Assembly (NCBI RefSeq): GCF_029714425.1
Contig: NZ_CP121668.1
Coordinates: forward strand, 8,391,501 to 8,455,500
Length of the DNA: 64,000 bases
Direction: 5' to 3'
Origin: Bradyrhizobium sp. CB2312
GTDB lineage: Bacteria; Pseudomonadota; Alphaproteobacteria; Rhizobiales; Xanthobacteraceae
The number at the start of each line of letters is the position of its first letter. The first letter of the stretch is position 1. Below the pieces are notes generated by a model. The model was not told the origin of the DNA. It was given only the letters and a program-made list of their open reading frames with translations, and did not search any database. Shown here piece after piece: positions 27,858 to 38,879 of the stretch. Both the position numbers and the translations under genes were made by a program.

Positions 27858-28277
27858 GTGCGAGCGCAGTTGATAGACAAGCTGGAGGCCGGCCGCGTGC
27901 AACACGGCCGGTTCGCTACGGTTCCGGGATCAGGTCCTTGCGGCGTGTTCCTTGTGCAGGGGCCTTGCGGGTGTGAACTAAAGATAAGTGGATTTGTTCG
28001 TCCTGGCTGGGAGCATGTTGCGGTCTCGACGCCGCGGCGCTGTCCGAATTGGGAAGAGATGTGCTTTGTAAAAGACCTGTTCTGGGATGAAGAGGAATGC
28101 GTCATGCAACTGCATCCGCCATATTCGCAGTATGTGAATAACAGCCGATATTGCCTTCACCTGTGGAGACCCACTCATCGGGACATCCCGATGCCGCCGC
28201 CGAGCTTTGTAGGCATCGTTGGACTAGGGCCCTCAGAGGCAGCAATGTTGTTCGCGCGGATGAGCGCGGCACCATGA
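27858..28277 (+). CDS. DUF7694-type hypothetical protein
   Basis: 139 aa. The core VAVSTPRRCPNWEEMCFVKD, LFWDEEECVMQLHPP and YVNNSRYCLHLWRP is the conserved block of a small family found in phages and rhizobial accessory DNA (named from memory as DUF7694). The function is unknown. GTG 27858 is chosen because AAGGAG lies six bases upstream. The N-terminal 40 residues (GPCGVFLVQGPCGCELK) are less typical. It stands alone. Confidence 0.7.
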   Translation: MRAQLIDKLEAGRVQHGRFATVPGSGPCGVFLVQGPCGCELKISGFVRPGWEHVAVSTPRRCPNWEEMCFVKDLFWDEEECVMQLHPPYSQYVNNSRYCLHLWRPTHRDIPMPPPSFVGIVGLGPSEAAMLFARMSAAP

Positions 28278-28841
28278 TGAGCTGATTAGGAATATCCAAG
28301 CGCAAGGTGACGCCGAGCGGCTGCAGAAGACCGATTCGGCGCCGCCGGACCGAGGCGCCAAGAGCGTGTATATGTTAGGATCAATTGACCGTAGCCGTGC
28401 GCGGGGGGCAGCCGAATTAGCTACTATCGACCGGGAGAAGCTAACAGTGCACTGACCCCGGTAAAGAATGCGGAGCCGTGCTGAGCGCGGTTCGGCGGCA
28501 ACAACAGCATCTCGCCAGGCCGACGATCATCCTCACAAGGCATCACTGGGCGATCCGACGGCGCGAATTGCGCACTCTTTGGAGCGAGAAGTGTGTGCCG
28601 ACCGGCGGCGTAACGCGATGGTTGTGAGATCGAGGCCAAGGCGACGGTCTCATTCAGTGACGAAGGCGCTCTCGCCCCATCACCTGACTGCATCCGGAAT
28701 TGCAGAAGGTCGGGCCTGCCGTCGCTGTGCGACAGTCATCAGCTCGCCGGCCACAATCCCGCATCTGGAGCGGGCTCGTGAGCAGCGTCGGTCGAGATAC
28801 TAATTAGGCGCGGGGCGGTAGCTTCGCTAATTTATCTGGTT
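28278..28841. other. Gap upstream of the NopT tts box
   Basis: About 560 bp without a supported gene or repeat. Confidence 0.35.
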
Positions 28842-28869
28842 GTCAGCTCGTCGTCAGCTTGCCACAAGA
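28842..28869 (+). promoter_or_regulatory. tts box of the nopT-type gene
   Basis: GTCAGCT-CGTCG-TCAGCTTGCC matches the tts-box layout with two substitutions and lies about 75 bp before the effector ATG. This is the expected arrangement for TtsI-activated, flavonoid-responsive effector genes. Confidence 0.7.
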
Positions 28870-28943
28870 TCATTCGCAGGCAGAGCGTAAGCAGCCCGCG
28901 CTCGCTCTGAGGAAACGTACGCTGAAGAAGCAGGCGAACCGGC

Positions 28944-29777
28944 ATGTATAATCGAGTTAGTGACCGATCCACGCGCCCTAATCAAGCTGACGAACCGAGT
29001 GGGTCGGCGGACAGTTACCAATTTGCTCAAGCAATGACGGATCTCGCTCAACGGGAGAGCCCGCCATGCGGGGAATTGTCCGACAAAATGGGCCTCTGCT
29101 GCAGCAAGCCACAGACCTCAAATGCAATCATTTACAGTCCAAGCACCTCGGAGCCCAGCACATCCTCTCTGTCCTCCAGCTCAAATCCATCGTCTCCAGC
29201 GAGGCCTATTCGTCCTCTGTTCGAATACAGGACTGCGGAATTGTCCGGCGCCAATGTCAACGGAATCTGCGTTGGCTTGGCAGCGGAGTGGCTCCTCAAT
29301 CTCCCGAGTAGCCCATCATCCCGGATGACGGCGCTGCGCCCGGGGACTCAAAATCACAGATCAGCGGCAATGCGGCAGCAGCGGTATGAAGACCTCAAGA
29401 GTCTGTTGCGAAGCAACAGGGCGGAAGGTTCCCACGACCTTCAGGCAAAAAGTACGATGTTACGCGAAGCCGGCCTAGAGCCGTTCGCCCAAGAGACGCG
29501 ATATAGGTTTGGTACATCTTCGCGCATTGAGCAGATCGTGAATGAGGTCGCCGACGATGGGTCGATCTTCTTGGTCAGCTTGCGTTTCGCCGCAGGTGGC
29601 GCCCACACAATCGTAACGTCGACATCGAATGGAATGACGACACTCTTTGATCCCAATTATGGGGAATTTACTGTTCGCTCAGATCAGATGGGTGAGTTGT
29701 TCAAAAGTCTCGCCGACCGCTACAGGAACCCGAACCGAAATGATATATCGACCGTCGTCACACTAAGGATGACGTGA
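28944..29777 (+). CDS. nopT: NopT-family type III effector, YopT/AvrPphB-like cysteine protease
   Basis: 277-aa C58-family protease secreted into plant cells. The catalytic triad is Cys109 (NGICVGLAAEWL), His221 (GGAHTIVTS) and Asp236 (LFDPNYGEF); the spacings of 112 and 15 residues equal those reported for NopT of strain NGR234. Residues 47-53 (DKMGLCC) give the known autocleavage site after Met49, followed by Gly50 for myristoylation and Cys52/Cys53 for palmitoylation, which would direct the processed form to the plant plasma membrane. The Ser-rich stretch 65-86 fits a flexible linker. The gene is complete and has a tts box, so it is probably active. Confidence 0.88.
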   Translation: MYNRVSDRSTRPNQADEPSGSADSYQFAQAMTDLAQRESPPCGELSDKMGLCCSKPQTSNAIIYSPSTSEPSTSSLSSSSNPSSPARPIRPLFEYRTAELSGANVNGICVGLAAEWLLNLPSSPSSRMTALRPGTQNHRSAAMRQQRYEDLKSLLRSNRAEGSHDLQAKSTMLREAGLEPFAQETRYRFGTSSRIEQIVNEVADDGSIFLVSLRFAAGGAHTIVTSTSNGMTTLFDPNYGEFTVRSDQMGELFKSLADRYRNPNRNDISTVVTLRMT

Positions 29778-30773
29778 GTGTTTGGGACGTTGCAAAGATA
29801 CTTGGCCGAGGCGCGCGAGTGGACCCTTTCGCGATCGATGCCGGACACCCGCAACGCGTCCGGCATTGCAACCACGGCAGGGAACACGGATTGTGGCGCC
29901 CTCAACGCGCGCCCGACGTGAAGCAGAGCTCAGGGCGCCCCCTTCCGACATTGGAGCGCCATGCTCGGTGGAAGCTCTCTGGAAGTAATGCAGCGAGGAG
30001 AAAATGCCCAGAGAGAGGCTGGCCGGTCACTCAGATTGATGAGCTCGTGCCCTGGCGCGTCAAAGCCTGGATGGGCTGCGCTTGCACTCAAGCAGGAACG
30101 GTGGCCCGTTAGACTTTCCTTTAAGTTGGCTAAGCTCCTCGTGTGGGTTTCGACGCCTTTAGCCCTTGCGCTCAGGGCTAAGGGCGGGCACCACGCATCC
30201 AACACAATCGGCACAAGTTGTATTTTCGTCTGCTTTGGAATCGTCGCCGGCCGCTTCTCCACTGACCTCGCCAGGCAAGCAGCTGCTGTCAACGACAATG
30301 CGTGCCGTCGCACCAGCGCACGACCGAGACGACGCTCGCCATGAGCTCGGCAACAATCCGTGCTTGTCCTCGTCATTCCGCTTTTGCTGTGGTCCGGATC
30401 TGCTTGAAGATCTCAACATCAGAACCGAAAGTGAAAACTATGCACTATGTTCGTTCCAAGCCTAACGGCAAACTTTTGGGGCGAGCCGACTACAAGCTCA
30501 TTCAACAATTTTCGAATTTACGGCCTGGACCCCCTCTCTGCTGAGCTGGCTGTTGGTTTGATCTGGAAGATCCGATGACTTACATATGATCCCAGTGTTG
30601 CACCGGAAGCAGCGCGGGCGCGACTCGGCGCTGGTCAGGACGGTGAATCAGACGCTGTCGCTGCCACGCCCGCACTGGTTGAAGTTAGCAGAAACGTGAC
30701 TCGGCGCCCGAAAGCCCCACGCATACACGGGGCAAGCGCTGTCCCTACCACGCGCCGCTAACTTCCATGTCAC
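29778..30773. other. Gap between nopT and the reverse tts box
   Basis: About 1 kb. Frames up to 148 codons exist on both strands, but none resembles an effector or any known family. Since a minus-strand tts box (30774-30803) faces this stretch, it may hold the remains of an effector gene too decayed to name. Confidence 0.35.
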
Positions 30774-30803
30774 TGTAGAAGGACTAGCTTTCCGAAAGCT
30801 GAC
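30774..30803 (-). promoter_or_regulatory. tts box facing left
   Basis: Read on the minus strand the sequence is GTCAGCTTTCGGAAAGCT followed by AGTCC and CTACA, a close match to the tts-box pattern. No effector is recognisable in the 1 kb downstream of it. Confidence 0.65.
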
Positions 30804-31575
30804 GAACCCGACGCGATTCACAAAACGAAAGCGGCCGGTGTGGGGCGATGCCATCCTGGCTGGAAGCCACCCATCTGTCCAGCGGACGTCCGACTTAAGG
30901 GTATGGTTAAGCATAGACATAAGCCGATCTCTTCAAAGAGGTCGTGAAACTCGCATATGCCATGTGCCGCGAGAAGGTGTCAGCAGAAGCCCATCGATAT
31001 TTGCAAGGCGCGGCTCTGCGACATCATTCACGAAAGACGATCCTTTACCTCCGCGACTTCGACGACAGCCGGGCAAAGGGATCGGAAACCAGTCCAACGG
31101 GCGGCCTTTCACTGTTATCCGATGCCCTCGGTCGCGTCCTCCGAAGGTTGTCGGCGGTGTGTCGGACGATGTCGAATAGCTCGATGTCACAGGTGACCCG
31201 TCTTTTCCCGAGCACGTACATATGCGGCCCGTGCGGCCCATAGATTTTATCGCCGCTTCATAGCGGACAGTGATGCCGGTGTCTTCGCATTGTCCGGAAG
31301 CTGGAAGGCGCGTCAGCGCATCACGCGGGCCAAGATAACCGTGAAGCGCCAATCAAAACGGGATCCGATCTACGCTTACTGTTCACGACTCATCGTTTGT
31401 CGATATTGTGGCCGAAATCGCACGGTAGTCTCTCCTGAAACAGCTGCCCCGCGAGTCCGAGCAAGCCGCTCGCGAAGCGTGCCCTCCAGAGCGGAAGCCC
31501 CGCGACGATTGAGAGCTGCGGGGCAGTTTCCTTTTTGCCGATGTGGCGATGCATTGCTTCACGAGCGACGGCCTC

Positions 31576-31604
31576 GTCAGCTTCTGGAAAGCCTATCCAT
31601 AATA
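31576..31604 (+). promoter_or_regulatory. tts box cut off by an IS110 copy
   Basis: GTCAGCTTCTGGAAAGCC followed by TATCCATAA matches the tts box with two substitutions. IS110-derived sequence begins at 31654, about 50 bp later, so the gene this promoter served has been displaced or deleted. Confidence 0.6.
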
Positions 31605-31672
31605 GGGTCAGCTCAATTGAGTTTTTGGACGTGAGGCTAGCGTACGGTGGCAGGAGACAAGGAGAACCAAGC

Positions 31673-32875
31673 ATGCAAATCGTCGGCATGGACATCCACC
31701 GATCGTTCGCCCAGGTGGCGATCCTGGAGGACGGAGCAATAATCCGACAGCTCCGCGTAGATCTCGTCCACGATCGGCTTGTCGCCTTTGCCAAGACACT
31801 CAGCCTCGAAGATGAGGTGGTCATCGAGGTGACGGGCAACAGCGCGGCTGTCGAACGTATTCTGCGCCCGCACGTTAAGCGCGTCGCGGTCGCCAATCCG
31901 AGGCTCGTTCGGGCGATTGCCTATGCGCGAGTCAAAACGGACAAGGTCGATGCTGGGACCCTGGCAAAGTTGCATGCTGCCGGCTTCTTGCCGGAGGTCT
32001 GGGTTGCTGACGAGGACACCTACAGCCGCCGGCGCCAGATGGCCGAGCGCGCTGGCGTCTTGGCGCAGATCATCCGGATTAAAGGACGCATGAAGGCTAT
32101 CCTGCATGCCAACCTCATCCCGCCCTACAAAGGCTATCTCTTCGGCAAGCGCGGACAGCATTGGCTGGACAGTCTGCCTCTCCCATCGGAGGAGCGTGCA
32201 ATGCTCTGGCGTGTGATCGTGGAACTCGAACGCGTGACGAAGCAACTGTCGGAGATCGACGAAGTCGTGGCCCAGCAGGCTCTGGACGATCCACGGGCTC
32301 TCAAGCTGATGACGATCCCCGGCGTGAGTTCGGTTGTCGCATCGAGTGTACTGACCTCCATCGGCGACATCGCACGCTTCCCGTCGCCGGATAAGCTCAG
32401 CAGCTATTTCGGGTTGACTCCGCGGGTTCGGCAGTCAGGCGAGCACCCGGCACGGCATGGCCGGATCTCGAAGCAGGGCAACCGTGACGCCCGCAAGATG
32501 CTGGTTGAGGCGGCGTGGTCAGCCAAGACGGCGCCGGGTCCGTTGCGAGCATTCTTCAACCGAACGCAGAAAAAGCACGGGGCCGGGGTCGCAGCCGTCG
32601 CGACGGCGCGCAAGCTCGCAGTCATGATCTGGCACGTCCTGACGACCGGGAAGGACTACGCTTACGCGCGGCCAGCGTTCACGGCGATGAAACTCCGGAA
32701 GGTGGCTCTGAAGGCTGGGGCTCCCCGTGCCTACGGCAAGGCTGGCCCGGGCCGGGACTATTGGATCAAGGAACTCCGCGAACGGGAAGCTGGTTACGTC
32801 GCACGCGTCGAGCAGGCCTACGAACGCATGGTGGCTGCCTGGAAGGAAAAACCAAAAAAAGTTGCCACGAACTGA
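31673..32875 (+). mobile_element. IS110-family transposase, copy 1 (5' end truncated)
   Basis: 400-aa DEDD transposase. The N-terminal RuvC-like domain has MQIVGMDIHRSFAQVAILED with the first Asp, VIEVTGNS, and the third acidic block AYARVKTDKVDAGTL. The C-terminal IS116/IS110/IS902 domain has LMTIPGVSSVVASSVL and YFGLTPRVRQSGEHPARHG with the conserved Ser region. Homology with copies 2 and 3 begins only at 31654, so the roughly 200-bp leader that those copies have upstream of the ORF is missing. The CDS ends KKVATN because it has seven A residues where copy 3 has six. The gene looks intact, but the element is incomplete. Confidence 0.9.
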
Positions 32876-33367
32876 AGGTAAGGACTTCTCAACACCATCC
32901 GTGGAGAGGCACACGCGCCCGTCCTCGAGGAACAAGGTGAAGCTCGTCCAGCGCTTCAGGATGTAGTTGAACGCCTTGGCCAGGTCATGCCCACGGGAGA
33001 GCTTGGCGAGTTGTTCCCGCATGTAGACCTGAAGATCATCGATCAAGGGACGGCTCAGCGTCTGCCGCACCTGAAGTCGCTTCTCGACACTCTTGCCATT
33101 GATGGAGCGCTCGATCTCGAACAGTGCATCGATCCTCCGCACGACTCGATCGCGATCGGCGGGAGCGGGATTTCCTTCTTGCCGGCTGCGTTGCGCCGGG
33201 CATTCTCTAAGTCGTGCATGTACTCAAGAAGCGGCTTGCTCTTTTCGTTACGCACAGCGGGACGCTCGTCGGCGTCCCGGCCGTTGATGGTGCGCTCGAT
33301 CTCGACATCGAGGTGTCTGACCGGAGCGAGATTAGGTTAGGCCCTCATAGCAGCCTGTCGGAATTCT
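32876..33367 (-). pseudogene. IS66 transposase (TnpC) fragments next to IS110
   Basis: On the minus strand, pieces of IS66 TnpC are seen: RRIDALFEIERSINGKSVEK, LSRPLIDDLQVYMREQLAKL, RWTSFTLFLEDGRVCLSTDG. Before them is a second partial copy, DVEIERTINGRDADERPAVR, then ENARRNAAGKKEIPLPPIA, with a frameshift near 33140. The end at RVCLSTDG is the same point at which IS110 copy 3 interrupts another IS66 transposase at 58489. The fragment is inactive. Confidence 0.75.
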
Positions 33368-33787
33368 TCATGGTCCTTTAATCCGGATGATCTGCGCCAA
33401 GACGCCAGCGCGCTCGGCCATCTGGCGCCGGCGGCTGTAGGTGTCCTCGTCAGCAACCCAGACCTCCGGCAAGAAGCCGGCAGCATGCAACTTTGCCAGG
33501 GTCCCAGCATCGACCTTGTCCGTTTTGACTCGCGCATAGGCAATCGCCCGAACGAGCCTCGGATTGGCGACCGCGACGCGCTTAACGTGCGGGCGCAGAA
33601 TACGTTCGACAGCCGCGCTGTTGCCCGTCACCTCGATGACCACCTCATCTTCGAGGCTGAGTGTCTTGGCAAAGGCGACAAGCCGATCGTGGACGAGATC
33701 TACGCGGAGCTGTCGGATTATTGTTCCGTCCTCCAGGATCGCCACCTGGGCGAACGATCGGTGGATGTCCATGCCGACGATTTGCAT
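33368..33787 (-). mobile_element. IS110-family transposase, copy 2 (first 139 codons only)
   Basis: The N-terminal part is identical to copy 1 over nearly all residues, up to AQIIRIKG, where homology stops at about 33371. Unlike copy 1 it keeps the upstream leader (33788-34018), which is nearly identical to 59718-59953 in front of copy 3. Copy 2 therefore holds the 5' half and copy 1 the remainder, in opposite directions, flanking an IS66 piece. This suggests an inversion or recombination between IS110 sequences. Confidence 0.85.
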
Positions 33788-34019
33788 GCTTGGTTCTCCT
33801 TGTCTCAGGAGCCAGTGGCTTGCACGACATCTACGGATCCGCGCTCGCAGCGCAGCCGGGCAAGTCGTAGGGGGCGGCCAAGTAACAAAGCGAGCTCACA
33901 GCTCATGGTCATGGCGGCCTGCCACCGTTTCGTGCTCCAGCGCCCCTATCCCGGCTTCGACAGACTAATCCGGACGACCAGTCCTCTCCACCGGGTTTGA
34001 GCGCTGAAAACATCATGCC

Positions 34020-34127
34020 CTTTAACAATGCCGCCGAGCGAGGGCTGAGGGGCATTGCTCTTGGCCGAAAGTCCTGGCTGTTCTGCGGCTCCGATCGCGG
34101 CGGACGGCGTGCGGCGGCCATGTACAG
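34020..34127 (+). pseudogene. IS66 TnpC C-terminal fragment
   Basis: The plus frame reads FNNAAERGLRGIALGRKSWL then CGSDRGGRRAAAMYS, the conserved C-terminal block of IS66 transposases. It abuts the leader of IS110 copy 2 on the left and is cut at MYS by the IS21-family element at 34128. Only about 36 codons remain. Confidence 0.8.
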
Positions 34128-34198
34128 TGTCGCGCGGCGATCAGGATGGAAGGCAGCGTCAATCAAGGTGAGAGAGTTTCGCTGGGCTCGTGACGTAG

Positions 34199-36648
<2,450 letters not shown>

Positions 36649-36777
36649 CGCTGCGCGACAATCAGAGTTCAACAAAACTCTTGCGCGCGACAATCATCGC
36701 GGCAATCATCATCAGGCCGCGACACTGCCTCGCCATCCTGATCGCCGCGCACTTCCTACCCAGATTGCCGCGCTACA

Positions 36778-37449
36778 CTGCTCAATCGTCACTCCGTCGA
36801 CGCCGGCTGCGCCACCATTGGATCGCACCTGCAGATATGCTTCGTACACCTCTCTCTTGTCGATGTTGAACGGCTTGCTCGGCTGGTTCATCGACATCCT
36901 CCTGTCGCCAGTTGTGACGATGGCCAGCCCACCTGATCCGATCCCTTCGCTCCGGCCCCATTACGAGCCTTCGTCGCTAATACGGATCGGTCCGTCCCAG
37001 TGCTCCGCGTCGGTAATCTCGCCTCACGGTCTTCTCCGCTTGTGCTTCTCCCTTTCCATCGGAGCGACTGGTTCCTGCAGTTCCGCGACAGCGCCTGCAT
37101 CCGATTCACGCCCCCTCAACGCCGGTCGCCGCCCGCCCAGTCTTCAGGCCTCCGGCGGACTGATCCCAGAGGGACGACACACCTCTGGTTTCGACGACAA
37201 TTTCCACGTTACGACGGTTCATCGGTGGGTTCATTTTCATTCGTCTCTCGGACGCGTATCCGTTCGGGTATCCCCGACCGTTAGCTTCAACGCTCACGAC
37301 CACGCCTCTTAAGCGAAGCCGCTTGAAGTGATTTGAGACCTACTCCTGAAAGTCGATCCCGAGGGGCCTGCCCTCATCGCTACCGCAGCTTGTGCACACA
37401 GATTCTCAGACCATCTCGATCATCCTTTCTGTGTGCTTCTGCAGCACAC
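36778..37449 (-). mobile_element. Truncated group II intron with start of its reverse transcriptase
   Basis: The 5' end begins GTGTG at 37449 (minus strand), directly after the IS66 transposase sequence GCAGATGACA; the uninterrupted copy continues CCACGG at 57951. About 550 bases of intron RNA follow. Then comes the start of the intron-encoded protein at 36897: MSMNQPSKPFNIDKREVYEA and GGAAGVDGVTIEQ, the N-terminal RT0 region of bacterial group II maturases. The ORF is cut after about 40 codons by the IS21 end at 36777. The catalytic RT domains and intron domains V/VI are lost, so it cannot splice or move. Confidence 0.8.
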
Positions 37450-38206
37450 TGTCATCTGCGTGGATGCGCTCGGCTGCGAAGACGTGACTCCGGATCGCCT
37501 CGACCAGAGGCATCAGGGTCGCCGCGTAGGCACCTACCCCCTTGCGCGAGCGTCGAAACGTCGAGATCGATGCCTTCACGCTGGTAGACATCGCTCTGAC
37601 GATGAAGCGGGGTGCAGGCCGTAATTGGCAAACAGAACATGGGCCAGCAGCTTGGGCCCTGCACGCCCGCGCGCAATCGGATGCGAGGGGGGCCGGCGGT
37701 TGGGTCATCGCTTCGCAGGCCCGGCAGACGAGCTTCTCGCGCACGTGCTGGATCACCTTCCACTGGCGCGGAATAAACTCCAGCGTCTCGGTTACGTCCT
37801 CGCCAATCTTGCACAATCGGCTGTCGCCGCAGCATGGGCAGGTAGCCGGCACCGGATAGACAATGCGCTCTCGCGGCAATTGCTCCGGCAGCGGCCGGCG
37901 AGCTTGCTTGCGGCGCTCGAACGATGGCACCGCAATCTTCTCGGCTGCCACCTTCGCCGCGGTCTCTGCTTGCGCCGCGTTCTCCAGGTCGGCAAGCTGT
38001 AACTCGAATTGGTCCAGCAACGCGCCTCGCTCGGAGGACTGCCCGAACTGCTCATGCCGCAGCTTCTTGATCGTGAGTTTGAGCTTCTCAATCAACAATG
38101 TTCCCGCCTGGGCTTCCGCCTCCGCGGCCAACCGGGCCGCTCGCTCGGCGCGCAGAATCGCCTGCAGCGTGGTCACATCGTCGGGGAGAGAACCATCAGC
38201 GCCCAT
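37450..38206 (-). pseudogene. IS66 TnpC, N-terminal two thirds, interrupted by the intron
   Basis: The minus-strand frame begins MGADGSLPDDVTTLQAILRA and contains the leucine-zipper-like part (EAEAQAGTLLIEKLKLTIKK) and the zinc-finger-like block CPCCGDSRLCKIGEDV. After APLASDC the frame shifts and later returns at VGAYAATLMPLVEAIRSHVF and ERIHADD. The gene then stops at the group II intron. Intact homologues exceed 500 aa. The frameshift is shared with the other arm, so it predates the duplication. Confidence 0.85.
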
Positions 38207-38353
38207 CGCCGACCAGAGAATCACAACACGCAATGTCTGTCCGGACTGCTGATCGTGCCACGGATTCAAAATCCCAGCGGTCAGCCGGCTACTGCGGCCG
38301 CCACGTGTGTTGCGGCATCCCCCAATCGATGCCCTCCAGCGAGGGGATTGAGG

Positions 38354-38731
38354 AATGTCCCCGATAGTGAGTCTGACGAATCATTTCCTGAGGTGGTCGA
38401 GGTTAGGGACCCCCACCATCCTTTGTGGGGCCGCTCATATCGAGTGATCAGGAAGATCGGCCAGCGAGGCCGAGGCATTCCCGCTTCGTATGAAGTTGAG
38501 TATCGCGCAGGGAGCAGTCTTCTGATTCAAGCAACCGCAATCGAATATTATGGAGAAGAAGCAAATCAGATTAAGCTGAGTATGGAGGCTCTACTCGAGC
38601 TTTTATCGACAGCGGATTGTCCCGACGCACATGAGCATGGATCCAGCCGATCTTTGGTCGACGCTGACGCCCGCGCTCCGACGCCAGATCGTCGAAGACG
38701 TCGCCGCGATTTTGGCGGAGATCTCTCATGA
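38354..38731 (+). CDS. DUF5372-like protein preceding the recombinase
   Basis: The frame contains ESFPEVVEVRDPHHPLWGRS, YRVIRKIGQRG and PASYEVEYRAGSSLLIQATA, the conserved core of a small family (recalled as DUF5372) found beside large serine recombinases in rhizobia. The start is unclear: no ATG is in frame, and GTG 38393 is one option. Its TGA overlaps the recombinase ATG (ATGA at 38728-38731), which suggests coupling. The Arg-rich last 30 residues may be read-through past the true end. An identical copy lies in the other arm. Confidence 0.6.
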   Translation, partial: NVPDSESDESFPEVVEVRDPHHPLWGRSYRVIRKIGQRGRGIPASYEVEYRAGSSLLIQATAIEYYGEEANQIKLSMEALLELLSTADCPDAHEHGSSRSLVDADARAPTPDRRRRRRDFGGDLS

Positions 38732-38879
38732 AGTCCGAGTTGATCACACCAAGCCACTTGGCGCGCAAAGCCGTAGTCTACATCCGGCAGTCGACGCCTC
38801 ACCAGGTCGTAAGCAATCAGGAGAGCCTGCGCCTTCAATACGCGCTTCGCCAGCGCGCCCGCGAACTCGGATGGCGTGA
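38631..38879 (+). CDS. Small ORF overlapping the recombinase start
   Basis: The frame starts MSMDPADLWSTLTPALRRQI and continues VEDVAAILAEISHEV before becoming low-complexity. The first 35 residues look like a genuine helical protein, and similar short ORFs precede this recombinase type. It overlaps both neighbours in other frames, so the true ends are uncertain. An identical copy is at 56521-56769. Confidence 0.35.
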   Translation: MSMDPADLWSTLTPALRRQIVEDVAAILAEISHEVRVDHTKPLGAQSRSLHPAVDASPGRKQSGEPAPSIRASPARPRTRMA

